Of a stretch of 6,224 nucleotides of DNA, positions 1 through 6,032 are shown piece by piece. Origin of the DNA: Verrucomicrobiota bacterium (GTDB lineage: Bacteria; Verrucomicrobiota; Verrucomicrobiia; Chthoniobacterales; UBA10450); the NCBI GenBank assembly GCA_003219925.1, contig QHQU01000188.1:1-6224 (forward strand), written 5' to 3'. The position numbers and the translations under genes are program-made. The notes beneath the pieces were generated by a model that worked only from the letters and a program-made list of their open reading frames with translations, had not been told where the DNA came from and did no database searches. Each line of letters starts with the position of its first letter. Position 1 is the first letter of the stretch.

Positions 1-1660
1 AAGTGGGCTCCTTCTCTACCGCCTTGCGCAAATCCGAGATTGCGTCGTCTGATTTTCCTTGCGCCTGCAAATAAAAGCTGCGCCGATAAAGTGCCCGCGG
101 AGAATTTGGATTAATCTCGAGCGCCGCCGCGACTTGTTTGGCCGCTTCCTCACCACGACCCAAACGTTCCAAGATGTAAGAGTAGTCGTAACGCAAGTCG
201 GCGTTTCTTGGATCCAGTGGCAGCGCCGCTTCGTATTGTTCAGCGGCAGCGTCAAATTTCGATTGATCTTGCCGCAGCAAAGCCAGGGCATAACGCGCGC
301 CCGCATGTTTCGGATCGAACTTTAGAGTGGCATCAAGTTCGTGGGCTGCCGCGTCGAGCTGGCCGGCGTGATAAAGGCTCTTGGCGTACTCGTAATGCTG
401 GCGCGCGCCTACCGGTAAATCTTGCACTATCCAGGCCGTGCGCTGCAAAGCCGGCACCGAACTATGTACTTGCCAAATCCATAATGCCCCGAGCGGGACA
501 ACAAATGCCGCCACCCATTTCGCGCCGTGCAAGACCCAACCGTGAAAAATTCCGTGCGGGGAAACTTCGGCCGTGCCGCCGCTCAACCCCAGTGCTTGCC
601 GTGTCGAACTCTCCCGTACTTTCCAGATGAAACCGTCATAATAAAAATGAAGGAGCGTGGAAGCGGAAACAACCCCGGTCAGCACGCGCTTGATCGTTTC
701 AATTTGTAATTGGGAATTGAAATAAGCGAGCGAGCCGTAGGCAAAAATGAGGCCGAGATAAAGTCCAACAAGCGAACCACTGCGACGGAAAATGAAGCGC
801 ATGAATCCGCCGATGTTCTGATCTTTTTCGACGCGGTTGCGATTATAAATCCAGACCAAAGAAAGGTACTGCACGTCGTGAAAGACTTCGAACAACGCGA
901 TCCCAACGAGAAGGTTTGAAACGAGGTTGTTGCAGTACCACCAGAAGCTGATGCTGGTGATCAACAGCACGAGTTTGACGGGATTAGGTCGCTTCGCCCG
1001 CGTCGACATCCAGACAAAATTCGCCACGAACAAGATGGAGACAGCGAGTGCGAGAAAAACAAAGCCACGTTGCATTGCGTGCAAGATCCACGGCTGAATG
1101 AAGGGCCCGCCGCTGGAATAGAACGCGTCCAATGTGTCCGTCATCCGCATTGGCGACAACACGACCGCCGCTGCAAACCAGATTGCGCAAAGCCAGAAGT
1201 CGAGCCGACGATTGAGGCCAGCGAACGAGCCGGTTTTCGCATCGTAAATGCGACAAAAACCGTAGGTCTGCATCATCCCATGCCAGACGCCCCAGAAAAA
1301 AACAACCAGGATGATTCCTTTGAGGTCCCACCAGTAAAAGGCGACACAGGTCACTAAAAGAAAGAGCGGCGCAAGGATGAAGCGCCAGCGGAAGCGCTCG
1401 AACAAGGCGCGGTCGCCGTATGCTCGGATCATTCCCGGGAGGTGATGTCCCATCGCGCCGAAAGCGGCGACGAAAAGGTAAATGTCCTGTGGGCTCCAGC
1501 GCGATTGCGCGAGCGCGAACACCGGCAGAATGAGGAGCGGCGTGCCGACGTAAAGAATCAGGTCGCGCCAACTATTCAGGATCCAAAGGTTCGGGCGCGA
1601 CCGCGCGGCGGGAACTGCCGGAACGGTTTGTGGCCGCGAAAAGGCGGTGACGTGTTGCAT
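1..1660 (-). CDS. Polytopic membrane protein with conserved-looking histidine motifs and C-terminal TPR repeats (3' end outside window)
   Basis: The frame read leftward from ATG at 1658-1660 stays open for 553 codons to the window edge, so the C-terminus is missing. An in-frame TAG lies a few codons upstream of the ATG; no Shine-Dalgarno sequence is evident. Residues about 30-400 form roughly nine or ten hydrophobic segments. Four histidine-bearing motifs lie in or beside them: GHHLPG (71-76), WHGMMQTYG (126-134), FHDVQYLSLVW (260-270) and LHFYYDGFIWK (337-347). Residues about 418-553 are a chain of about four TPR units, each with the alternating Ala/Gly/Tyr pattern and ending in DP or NP turns (FDP, LDP, INP). 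The TPRs suggest protein-protein contacts. Spaced His and Asp residues in the membrane are known from metal- or haem-dependent membrane enzymes, but assigning such a role here is inference. I do not recognise a named family. The gene is divergent from the iron permease-family gene. The coding call is firm because the only long uninterrupted frame is this one; the function is unknown. Confidence 0.88.
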   Translation of the reverse strand, partial: MQHVTAFSRPQTVPAVPAARSRPNLWILNSWRDLILYVGTPLLILPVFALAQSRWSPQDIYLFVAAFGAMGHHLPGMIRAYGDRALFERFRWRFILAPLFLLVTCVAFYWWDLKGIILVVFFWGVWHGMMQTYGFCRIYDAKTGSFAGLNRRLDFWLCAIWFAAAVVLSPMRMTDTLDAFYSSGGPFIQPWILHAMQRGFVFLALAVSILFVANFVWMSTRAKRPNPVKLVLLITSISFWWYCNNLVSNLLVGIALFEVFHDVQYLSLVWIYNRNRVEKDQNIGGFMRFIFRRSGSLVGLYLGLIFAYGSLAYFNSQLQIETIKRVLTGVVSASTLLHFYYDGFIWKVRESSTRQALGLSGGTAEVSPHGIFHGWVLHGAKWVAAFVVPLGALWIWQVHSSVPALQRTAWIVQDLPVGARQHYEYAKSLYHAGQLDAAAHELDATLKFDPKHAGARYALALLRQDQSKFDAAAEQYEAALPLDPRNADLRYDYSYILERLGRGEEAAKQVAAALEINPNSPRALYRRSFYLQAQGKSDDAISDLRKAVEKEPT

Positions 1661-1759
1661 GTGGAGAAGCGCGCTAATTATTCCCTAGAAGCGGTGAAAA
1701 TCAACGTTCCACGCACTCTCAGCGATCTGGGAAGACGCGCAAACGTGGTTGCCGCTGCG

Positions 1760-2221
1760 ATGAAAAGACGAGCCATGCCATTAAATAACAGCAAAAAACC
1801 GCAGGAGCGGGATGTTTTTTGTCGGGTGCGGGATGGCTTCCGTCACTTTGCGCACAAGTCTGCCGCGGTGCTCGGATCGGCCTGGGCCTTTATCGGCGCG
1901 ATTTTTATCATTGCCGTATGGGGTTTAACCGGACCTGCCTTCCACTTTTCCGATACCTGGCAACTGATTATTAATACTGGCACCACTATCGTCACTTTTC
2001 TCATGGTTTTCCTCATTCAAAACACGCAGAACCGCGACGCCAAAGCGATGCACCTAAAGCTCGATGAATTGATTCGCGCCATTCAAGGGGCACGCAATCG
2101 GCTGGTTGATCTGGAAAAATTATCGGATGACGAGCTAAAGAAACTCGAGGAGCAATTCACCCGCGTGCGCAATAAGGCGGCAGAGCGCGAGCCCGAAATG
2201 AACCCAGACGAAGAGACTTAA
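1760..2221 (+). CDS. Low-affinity iron permease family protein
   Basis: This 153-residue protein matches the bacterial low-affinity iron permease family (related to part of yeast Fet4). Two membrane helices lie at about residues 36-56 and 68-86. They are followed by the family signature: SDTWQLIINTGTT (64-76), then VTFLMVFLIQNTQNRD (78-93), then LKLDELIRA (99-107). The tail from about 110 is charged, probably helical and cytoplasmic. The open frame extends back to 1442, but that part lies antisense to the neighbouring membrane protein and does not resemble a protein family, so the start was placed near the domain. ATG 1760 and ATG 1775 (148 residues) are both possible, and neither has a convincing Shine-Dalgarno sequence. 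Family members are annotated as ferrous iron transporters, but transport by these short bacterial forms is poorly established, so the substrate is a family-level guess. It is divergent from the histidine-motif membrane gene, about 100 bases away. Confidence 0.87.
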   Translation: MKRRAMPLNNSKKPQERDVFCRVRDGFRHFAHKSAAVLGSAWAFIGAIFIIAVWGLTGPAFHFSDTWQLIINTGTTIVTFLMVFLIQNTQNRDAKAMHLKLDELIRAIQGARNRLVDLEKLSDDELKKLEEQFTRVRNKAAEREPEMNPDEET

Positions 2222-2278
2222 GTCGAAGAGCCGCGGCCGGCGATCACGGCTACAGCAAAAGCGGTGGTTTTCAGAATT

Positions 2279-2342
2279 TTGTAGGGCAGGCGCTCCCGCC
2301 TGCCGTTCTTAATCAAGGCAACCGGGAGCGGTTGCCCTACAA
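2279..2342. repeat. Inverted pair of GTAGGG-headed palindromic (REP-like) repeats
   Basis: Two short hairpin units face each other. The ends are a perfect 10-base inverted repeat, TTGTAGGGCA (2279-2288) and TGCCCTACAA (2333-2342). The left unit folds as GGCAGGCG / CGCCTGCC with loop CTCC. The right folds as GGCAACCG / CGGTTGCC with loop GGAG, which is CTCC when read in the same orientation. Head and loop are kept while the stem bases differ in a paired way. The arrangement matches REPIN-type elements. It sits between two convergent genes, where it could also act as a weak transcription or mRNA-stability barrier, but no U-tract follows it. Confidence 0.8.
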
Positions 2343-2380
2343 TGTCGCAGTTGATGTGAGAGACGCGCGAGAGCCCCTAA

Positions 2381-2408
2381 CTGGGAGGAGCGACTCCAAG
2401 TCGCCCAG
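2381..2408. repeat. Imperfect hairpin in the convergent spacer
   Basis: The stem pairs CTGG (2381-2384) with CCAG (2405-2408) and GCGACT (2390-2395) with AGTCGC (2399-2404), with loop CCA and a five-base bulge on one side. It lies 15 bases beyond the nth stop codon on the minus-strand transcript. There is no T-tract on either strand, so it is not called a terminator. It could be a further degenerate palindromic repeat of a different family from the one at 2279-2342, or a 3'-end stabilising structure for nth mRNA. Confidence 0.45.
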
Positions 2409-2423
2409 CAAAACACATACGAG

Positions 2424-3125
2424 CTACGCCTTCTTTGCTTCACCTTTGCGCAGAAAAATCCTTCCGCTCGGGCAAAGCGCGAACACTTCGCAGTTTGCAC
2501 AATCGGGTTTGCGCGCGAAACAGCGGCGACGCCCGTGCCAGATGAGCCAGTGACTCCACAGCGTCCAATCGCGCTGCGGCACAATTTTCATCAAATCGCG
2601 CTCGATTTTTTCTGCATCCCCGTTTTTCGTTAGTTTAAAGCGCTGCGACAAACGAATAACGTGAGTGTCGACCACGATTCCTTCGTTTTTCCCAAAAGCA
2701 TTCCCGAGTACGACATTCGCCGTTTTTCGCCCAACACCGGGGAGAGCACACAATTCCTCCATCGAATCAGGAACTTTCCCCGCGTGCTTGAAGACAATGG
2801 CCTGGCATGCACCCAGGATACTTTTGGTTTTGGTTCGAAAAAAACCGGTCGAGCGAATTTCACTTTCGAATGTAGCTGGCCTTGCCTTGGCGAACGCCCG
2901 CGCGTCGGGATATTTCTTGAACAGCGCAGGCGTAACCATGTTTACCCGCTTATCGGTACATTGCGCGCTTAAAATGGTTGCAATCAAAAGCTGCAACGGA
3001 TTCCCGAAATCGAGCTCGCAATGCGCGTCGGGATAAATTTTCCGAAAGCGTTGTGCCAAAGCCAGCGCCCGCTGGCGCGCAGTCAACGATTTAATCTTCG
3101 AAGACCCCATCTGAATAAGTTTCAT
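2424..3125 (-). CDS. nth: Endonuclease III (DNA glycosylase/AP lyase)
   Basis: This is base-excision repair glycosylase/AP lyase, which removes oxidised pyrimidines and nicks the abasic site. From ATG 3125 the protein has 233 residues, slightly above the 211 of the E. coli enzyme. Visible features are the LLIATILSAQCTD segment of the N-terminal helical domain (about 46-58), the helix-hairpin-helix LPGVGRKTANVV (128-139) with catalytic Lys133, the catalytic Asp153 in VVDTH, and the 4Fe-4S loop with cysteines 202, 209, 212 and 218 in the exact C-x6-C-x2-C-x5-C spacing. All key residues are present. The frame can be extended to a TTG at 3185, but those 20 codons lie mostly in a palindromic repeat, so they are rejected. 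ATG 3110 (228 residues) is the alternative start. Neither ATG has a clear Shine-Dalgarno. It is the last gene of the minus-strand cluster; the repeat pair upstream may separate it from the PGPGW-like gene. Confidence 0.96.
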   Translation of the reverse strand: MKLIQMGSSKIKSLTARQRALALAQRFRKIYPDAHCELDFGNPLQLLIATILSAQCTDKRVNMVTPALFKKYPDARAFAKARPATFESEIRSTGFFRTKTKSILGACQAIVFKHAGKVPDSMEELCALPGVGRKTANVVLGNAFGKNEGIVVDTHVIRLSQRFKLTKNGDAEKIERDLMKIVPQRDWTLWSHWLIWHGRRRCFARKPDCANCEVFALCPSGRIFLRKGEAKKA

Positions 3126-3143
3126 TGCGGTTTGCTGACAGGT

Positions 3144-3261
3144 GGAACATAGGCATTCCTGCCTGTGCGCCCAGCGGGTTTCCAACCCGCTGCTCGCGCG
3201 GTACCATCATATCAGCGGAGTAAAACTCCGCTGGGCGCACAGACTGAAAAGTCTGTGTTCC
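3144..3261. repeat. REPIN-like inverted pair, two hairpins per arm
   Basis: Two 49-base arms (3144-3192 and 3213-3261) are inverted copies around a 20-base centre. Each arm starts with GGAACA and holds two hairpins joined by GTGCGCC. In the left arm the stems are AGGCA/TGCCT with loop TTCC, and CAGCGGGTT/AACCCGCTG with loop TCC. In the right arm, on the plus strand, they are CAGCGGAGT/ACTCCGCTG with loop AAA, and AGACT/AGTCT with loop GAAA. Flanks and linker are conserved between arms, while the stems differ by paired changes. No transposase gene is nearby; such elements are usually mobilised in trans by RAYT-type (TnpA_REP) enzymes, which is inference here. It lies in the spacer between the PGPGW-like gene and nth. 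Confidence 0.85.
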
Positions 3262-3290
3262 GCGGCAGGGCCAAACAATTCGGCGGCATG

Positions 3291-3566
3291 TCATCGCGTT
3301 TCGACTGGCTCCCGCGGAACGGGTTTGCCGCGGATGCGCGAAACCAGAATGGTGCCGCGCCGCCAAACGCGGCGCGCCCAGGCGAATTCGCTGGCCAGAA
3401 TAGCGAAGCCAAATGGGACGATGATAATTGCGGGTCCAGGCAAAACAATCATCACCAGCCCGATCAATACAACGCTGAAGCCAATCGTGCCGATGAGAAA
3501 TCGGCGCAAGCGCGGCCGCGATTCGAGCCCGAAACGCGCAACCCATTTCTGAAGCCAACGATTCAC
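3291..3566 (-). CDS. Small PGPGW-like transmembrane protein
   Basis: The protein has 91 residues and two hydrophobic segments (about 22-41 and 45-58) separated by the LPGPA turn (42-46). The juxtamembrane motif ASEFAWARRVW (58-68) follows. This layout (a GxxxxxxGLxxxxLPGP helix, a second helix ending in LAxEF, then WARR) fits the family of putative transmembrane proteins named for the PGPGW motif. Here the GW of that motif is replaced by AI. The N-terminus is basic and the C-terminal tail is short and charged. The start is GTG 3566, supported by a well-spaced GAGAGG. The gene begins 45 bases after the hflX stop on the same strand, so co-transcription with miaA-hflX is likely. The function of the family is unknown to me. 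Confidence 0.82.
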   Translation of the reverse strand: MNRWLQKWVARFGLESRPRLRRFLIGTIGFSVVLIGLVMIVLPGPAIIIVPFGFAILASEFAWARRVWRRGTILVSRIRGKPVPREPVETR

Positions 3567-3574
3567 AAAAAAGG

Positions 3575-3580
3575 CCTCTC
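3575..3580 (-). promoter_or_regulatory. Ribosome binding site deciding the GTG start at 3566
   Basis: On the minus strand the sequence GAGAGG lies eight bases upstream of the GTG codon. It is the best Shine-Dalgarno match next to any start in this window and supports the 91-residue form of the PGPGW-like protein. Confidence 0.65.
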
Positions 3581-3611
3581 GGTTAAGGCACCCACCACGT
3601 TCGACTGTGCA

Positions 3612-4883
3612 CTATCTCGCGATGAAACCCGTTAGTTTCTGTTCGAGATGCGGCGGAACGTGCGCGGTTATCACTGCATAGTCATTATCATATCGCAGCT
3701 CGAGGACGTGTCCGACGCGATGAAGTTCCGCGATCAAGTTTGATTCGCTCAACGGTATCCGAAAATGCGAGCGTAACCGCCAGGCGCTAAGAGCCGATTG
3801 CAAGGCGTCGACAAATCGATCAATGCCTTGCCCGCTCTTCGCCGAAATCGCAACACTGCCGGGAAATCGTCGGCAGTAGGTCGAGGCCAGGTCCGGATTT
3901 TCCAGGAGATCGATCTTGTTGAAAACAATCAGCGTCTGTTTGCCGAAAGCATCGAGCTCTTTGACGACGCTATCAACCGCTGCCATTTGCTCGTCCACCC
4001 GCGGATGACTCAAATCAACCACGTGAATGAGCAGATCGGCTTCGCTCACTTCCTCCAGCGTGGCTTTGAAGGATTCAATCAGGGTATGCGGCAGGTTGCG
4101 CAAAAATCCCACGGTATCGGTAAGCAGAACGCGCTGTTTATTGGGGAGAGTGAAACTGCGCGTCGTAGGATCGAGAGTGGCGAAAAGTTTATCGACTGCG
4201 AGGACGTCAGCTCCGGTCATCAAGTTCAACAGCGTGGATTTTCCGGCGTTGGTGTAACCAACGACAGCTGCGACTGGCCATTGATGGCGCTTGCGGCCCT
4301 GCCGCTGCACGCTGCGCACTTTGCGCACGCCTTCCAGCTCGCGCTCGAGCCGCGCGATCCGATCCTGGACCCGGCGCCGATCGACCTCCAATTGGGTTTC
4401 GCCCGGTCCCCGCGTCCCAATTCCGCCGGTCTGCCGCGAAAGGTGATGCCACATTCTCGTTAGCCGTGGCAAAAGATACCGCAACTGCGCCAGTTCGATT
4501 TGCAACCGGCCTTCGCGACTCCGCGCCCGTTGCGCGAAAATATCGAGAATGAGCTGGGTACGATCCAGGACCTTGCGCGACAACAGATTTTCCAGATTAC
4601 GCCCCTGCGCCGGGGAAAGTTCGTCGTTAAAAATTACCGACGTTACTCCCTGGCTTTGCACCGACTCTTTGATCGCCTCCGCTTTTCCTTTGCCGATGTA
4701 AAATGGCGCAGTCGGCTTCGGCAGCTTCTGGGTCACGGTATCGACCACTTCTGCGCCGGCCGAGTTGGCCAGCTCGCGCAATTCTTCCATGGAGTCGCGC
4801 AGATCCCATTTGGAAACGCCATCTTGCTCGAGCCCAATCAGCAACGCGCGCTCCGCTAGCTTCTTCGGTTTGGTCTCGATCAT
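3612..4883 (-). CDS. hflX: GTPase HflX, ribosome-associated
   Basis: HflX is a translational GTPase-family protein that binds the 50S subunit and splits stalled 70S ribosomes under stress in E. coli. The 423-residue length fits the family. The N-terminal HflX domain spans about residues 10-125, with FYIGKGKAEA at 61-70. The helical linker region contains RQTGGIGTRGPGETQLE (150-166), a hallmark of HflX. The G domain begins near 204: G1 GYTNAGKS (209-216), switch I FATLDPTTR (234-242), G3 DTVGF (256-260), G4 NKID (322-325) and G5 SAK (347-349). A C-terminal domain follows from about 375. All nucleotide-binding motifs are intact. The ATG at 4881-4883 overlaps the miaA TGA stop as ATGA, which suggests translational coupling; an AGGA directly abuts the ATG. 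The stop is TAG at 3612-3614. Confidence 0.97.
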   Translation of the reverse strand: MIETKPKKLAERALLIGLEQDGVSKWDLRDSMEELRELANSAGAEVVDTVTQKLPKPTAPFYIGKGKAEAIKESVQSQGVTSVIFNDELSPAQGRNLENLLSRKVLDRTQLILDIFAQRARSREGRLQIELAQLRYLLPRLTRMWHHLSRQTGGIGTRGPGETQLEVDRRRVQDRIARLERELEGVRKVRSVQRQGRKRHQWPVAAVVGYTNAGKSTLLNLMTGADVLAVDKLFATLDPTTRSFTLPNKQRVLLTDTVGFLRNLPHTLIESFKATLEEVSEADLLIHVVDLSHPRVDEQMAAVDSVVKELDAFGKQTLIVFNKIDLLENPDLASTYCRRFPGSVAISAKSGQGIDRFVDALQSALSAWRLRSHFRIPLSESNLIAELHRVGHVLELRYDNDYAVITAHVPPHLEQKLTGFIAR

Positions 4884-5800
4884 TCCTGGGCGCGATGAAA
4901 CATTTGCGTGATCGCGCGGACGGCTTCCCGATGTGAAAACGGTGTCAAATTCAGCGGCGGAAAACTAGTTTGATGACGAAACCAGGTCAACTGCCGCTTA
5001 GCGTAGCGGCGCGTCGCTTGCTGGATCTTCCCGATGCATTCTTCACGTGAAATCTGACCCGCGATCAAAGCACGAATTTCTTCTAATCCCAGAGCGCTGT
5101 CTGCGGTCGGTCCGACTTCTGGCAGGACGCGAACTTCTTTTTCCACACCAGCGCGAAACATCGCGTTTACTCTATCATTAATTCGTTGGTAGAGATCGGC
5201 GCGGTCGCGCAGAAGGAGAACGCCGCAAGCGCTAGCCGCGGTCGCCGACCGTAGCCCGCGGACAACGTCCGCGGCTAGAATGCTTGCCTTCGGGACAACC
5301 ATACTGGCAGACGCGATCTCCATCGCGCGAACAAGGCGTCGCGGGTTTCGCAAATCGGTGCGGGCGGCCAATTTCGGACTAAGTTTTTGAAGCCGCTCCG
5401 CTAATTCTTTCAACGGTAAAGCGGACAATTCGTCGCGCAGCTTCGGATCAGGCGGCGGAACTTGATCGAACCCATGCGTAATCCCCTTCAGATAAAGTCC
5501 GCTTCCACCGACAACGATCGCGTTTTTCTTGCGTAAATGAATATCGGCTAAGGCGCCGCACGCCAGCTCGCGAAATATTGCTGCCGACATTGTCTCAGAT
5601 AACGGGATTTGTCCCAGGAGATGATGGCGCACACGGCGCTGTGCTTCCGCGTCAGGTTTGGCGGTCAAAACATCCAAGCCACGATAAACTTGAAATGCGT
5701 CGGCATTGACAATCTCGGCATCGAATTTCTCCGCCAGTTCGATTGCCAGCGCCGTTTTTCCGACGGCCGTGGGACCAACGACGAAGAAAGTATCCTTCAC
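4880..5800 (-). CDS. miaA: tRNA dimethylallyltransferase MiaA
   Basis: MiaA transfers a dimethylallyl group from DMAPP to N6 of A37 in tRNAs that read codons beginning with U, the first step of ms2i6A formation. The 306-residue protein has the P-loop GPTAVGKT (9-16), the NADAFQVYRGLD segment (32-43) containing the catalytic-type Asp34 and then TAKP (46-49), GGSGLYLKG (98-106), RNPRRLVRAMEI (151-162), DLYQRINDRV (202-211), SALGLEEI (235-242) and the C-terminal QQATRRYAKRQLTWFR (260-275). The start is GTG 5800, seven residues before the beta-strand/P-loop; it has no Shine-Dalgarno sequence. Residues about 175-190 (LAADVVRGLRSATAAS) are encoded by a palindromic repeat and have no counterpart that I recognise in other MiaA proteins; the frame is kept. 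The insertion falls between the RLVRA motif and the GVLLLRDR strand, a region of variable length in the family, so activity is probably retained. It overlaps hflX by four bases. Confidence 0.96.
   Translation of the reverse strand: MKDTFFVVGPTAVGKTALAIELAEKFDAEIVNADAFQVYRGLDVLTAKPDAEAQRRVRHHLLGQIPLSETMSAAIFRELACGALADIHLRKKNAIVVGGSGLYLKGITHGFDQVPPPDPKLRDELSALPLKELAERLQKLSPKLAARTDLRNPRRLVRAMEIASASMVVPKASILAADVVRGLRSATAASACGVLLLRDRADLYQRINDRVNAMFRAGVEKEVRVLPEVGPTADSALGLEEIRALIAGQISREECIGKIQQATRRYAKRQLTWFRHQTSFPPLNLTPFSHREAVRAITQMFHRAQE
5231..5278. repeat. Palindromic repeat embedded in the miaA reading frame
   Basis: The ends are a perfect 10-base inverted repeat, CTAGCCGCGG (5232-5241) and CCGCGGCTAG (5269-5278). 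Inside are two hairpins: CGGTC/GACCG with loop GCC (5239-5251), and CCGCGGAC/GTCCGCGG with loop AAC (5256-5274). Counting one extra base at the left gives 48 bases, exactly 16 codons, so MiaA is not frameshifted. It differs in sequence from the other repeats in this window but has the same paired-hairpin design, which suggests a third REP-like family. Confidence 0.8.
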
Positions 5801-5805
5801 GCAAT

Positions 5806-5878
5806 AAATTGTAGGGGCGTTTCTGTGAGAGAGGCCATCTACGTTAGACCGGCGGCTGGCACAGCCGCCCTACAATTT
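5806..5878. repeat. Inverted pair of GTAGGG-headed palindromic repeats upstream of miaA
   Basis: The ends are a perfect 11-base inverted repeat, AAATTGTAGGG (5806-5816) and CCCTACAATTT (5868-5878). The right unit holds a perfect hairpin, GGCGGCTG/CAGCCGCC with loop GCA (5851-5869). The left unit holds an imperfect one, GGCGTTTCT paired with AGAGAGGCC across GTG (5816-5836), with one mismatch and one wobble pair. The head is the same as in the pair at 2279-2342, so they belong to one family. It begins six bases upstream of the miaA GTG codon, so unless transcription starts inside it, it lies in the miaA 5' untranslated region and could fold next to the start codon. Confidence 0.8.
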
Positions 5879-5976
5879 TCCAGACCATATAGAATTGCAG
5901 GGCAACTCCGAAAGCCCGCTGGAGGGACACGCGCTGCCCGTTTCCCAAAATTTGGCGCCGACGGTGCGACGCCATC

Positions 5977-6013
5977 AAAAAAATCGGGAGACGGGCTTGG
6001 GCCGCGTCTCCCG
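5977..6013 (-). terminator. Intrinsic terminator of the RRM gene
   Basis: Read on the minus strand, the stem CGGGAGACG (6013-6005) pairs perfectly with CGTCTCCCG (5993-5985) around an 11-base loop. After one A comes a run of seven T (5983-5977). It starts 19 bases after the TAA of the RNA-binding protein gene. The form is classical rho-independent and it separates that gene from miaA, which must then have its own promoter in about 5801-5976; I could not identify a convincing one there. Confidence 0.9.
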
Positions 6014-6032
6014 GTTCAATCTGAATCGACAA

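Noticed and set aside
984..1571. A 195-codon open frame on the minus strand
   Set aside because: It is an out-of-frame shadow of the membrane/TPR gene. Its product is Arg/His/Pro-rich with no family pattern, whereas the overlapping frame gives coherent membrane helices and TPRs.
1442..1759. N-terminal 106 codons of the plus-strand open frame that ends in the iron permease-family domain
   Set aside because: The first two thirds are antisense to the start of the divergent membrane gene, the composition is highly charged and unlike the family, and family members start close to the first membrane helix.
2279..2342. Bidirectional intrinsic terminator between the convergent genes
   Set aside because: The hairpins are strong, but no T-tract follows on either strand, and the shared head with the copy upstream of miaA is better explained as a repeat family.
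3144..3261. CRISPR-like array or transposon end
   Set aside because: There are only two arms, inverted rather than direct, with no regular spacers and no transposase frame.
3091..3558. Open frames on both strands over the PGPGW-like gene and the repeat pair
   Set aside because: They run through the inverted repeat and have no domain pattern; only the frame at 3291-3566 has a Shine-Dalgarno sequence and a membrane-protein signature.
3798..4463. A 221-codon plus-strand open frame
   Set aside because: It lies entirely antisense to hflX, whose GTPase motifs are intact; the plus-strand product shows no recognisable pattern.
5879..5976. Possible miaA promoter (TATATG-like box near 5885-5892)
   Set aside because: A plausible -10 is present, but no -35 with acceptable sequence and spacing could be found, so it was not listed as a feature.
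5844..6032. A 62-codon open frame downstream of the RRM gene
   Set aside because: It reads from a TTG through the terminator hairpin and the repeat, with no coding features.
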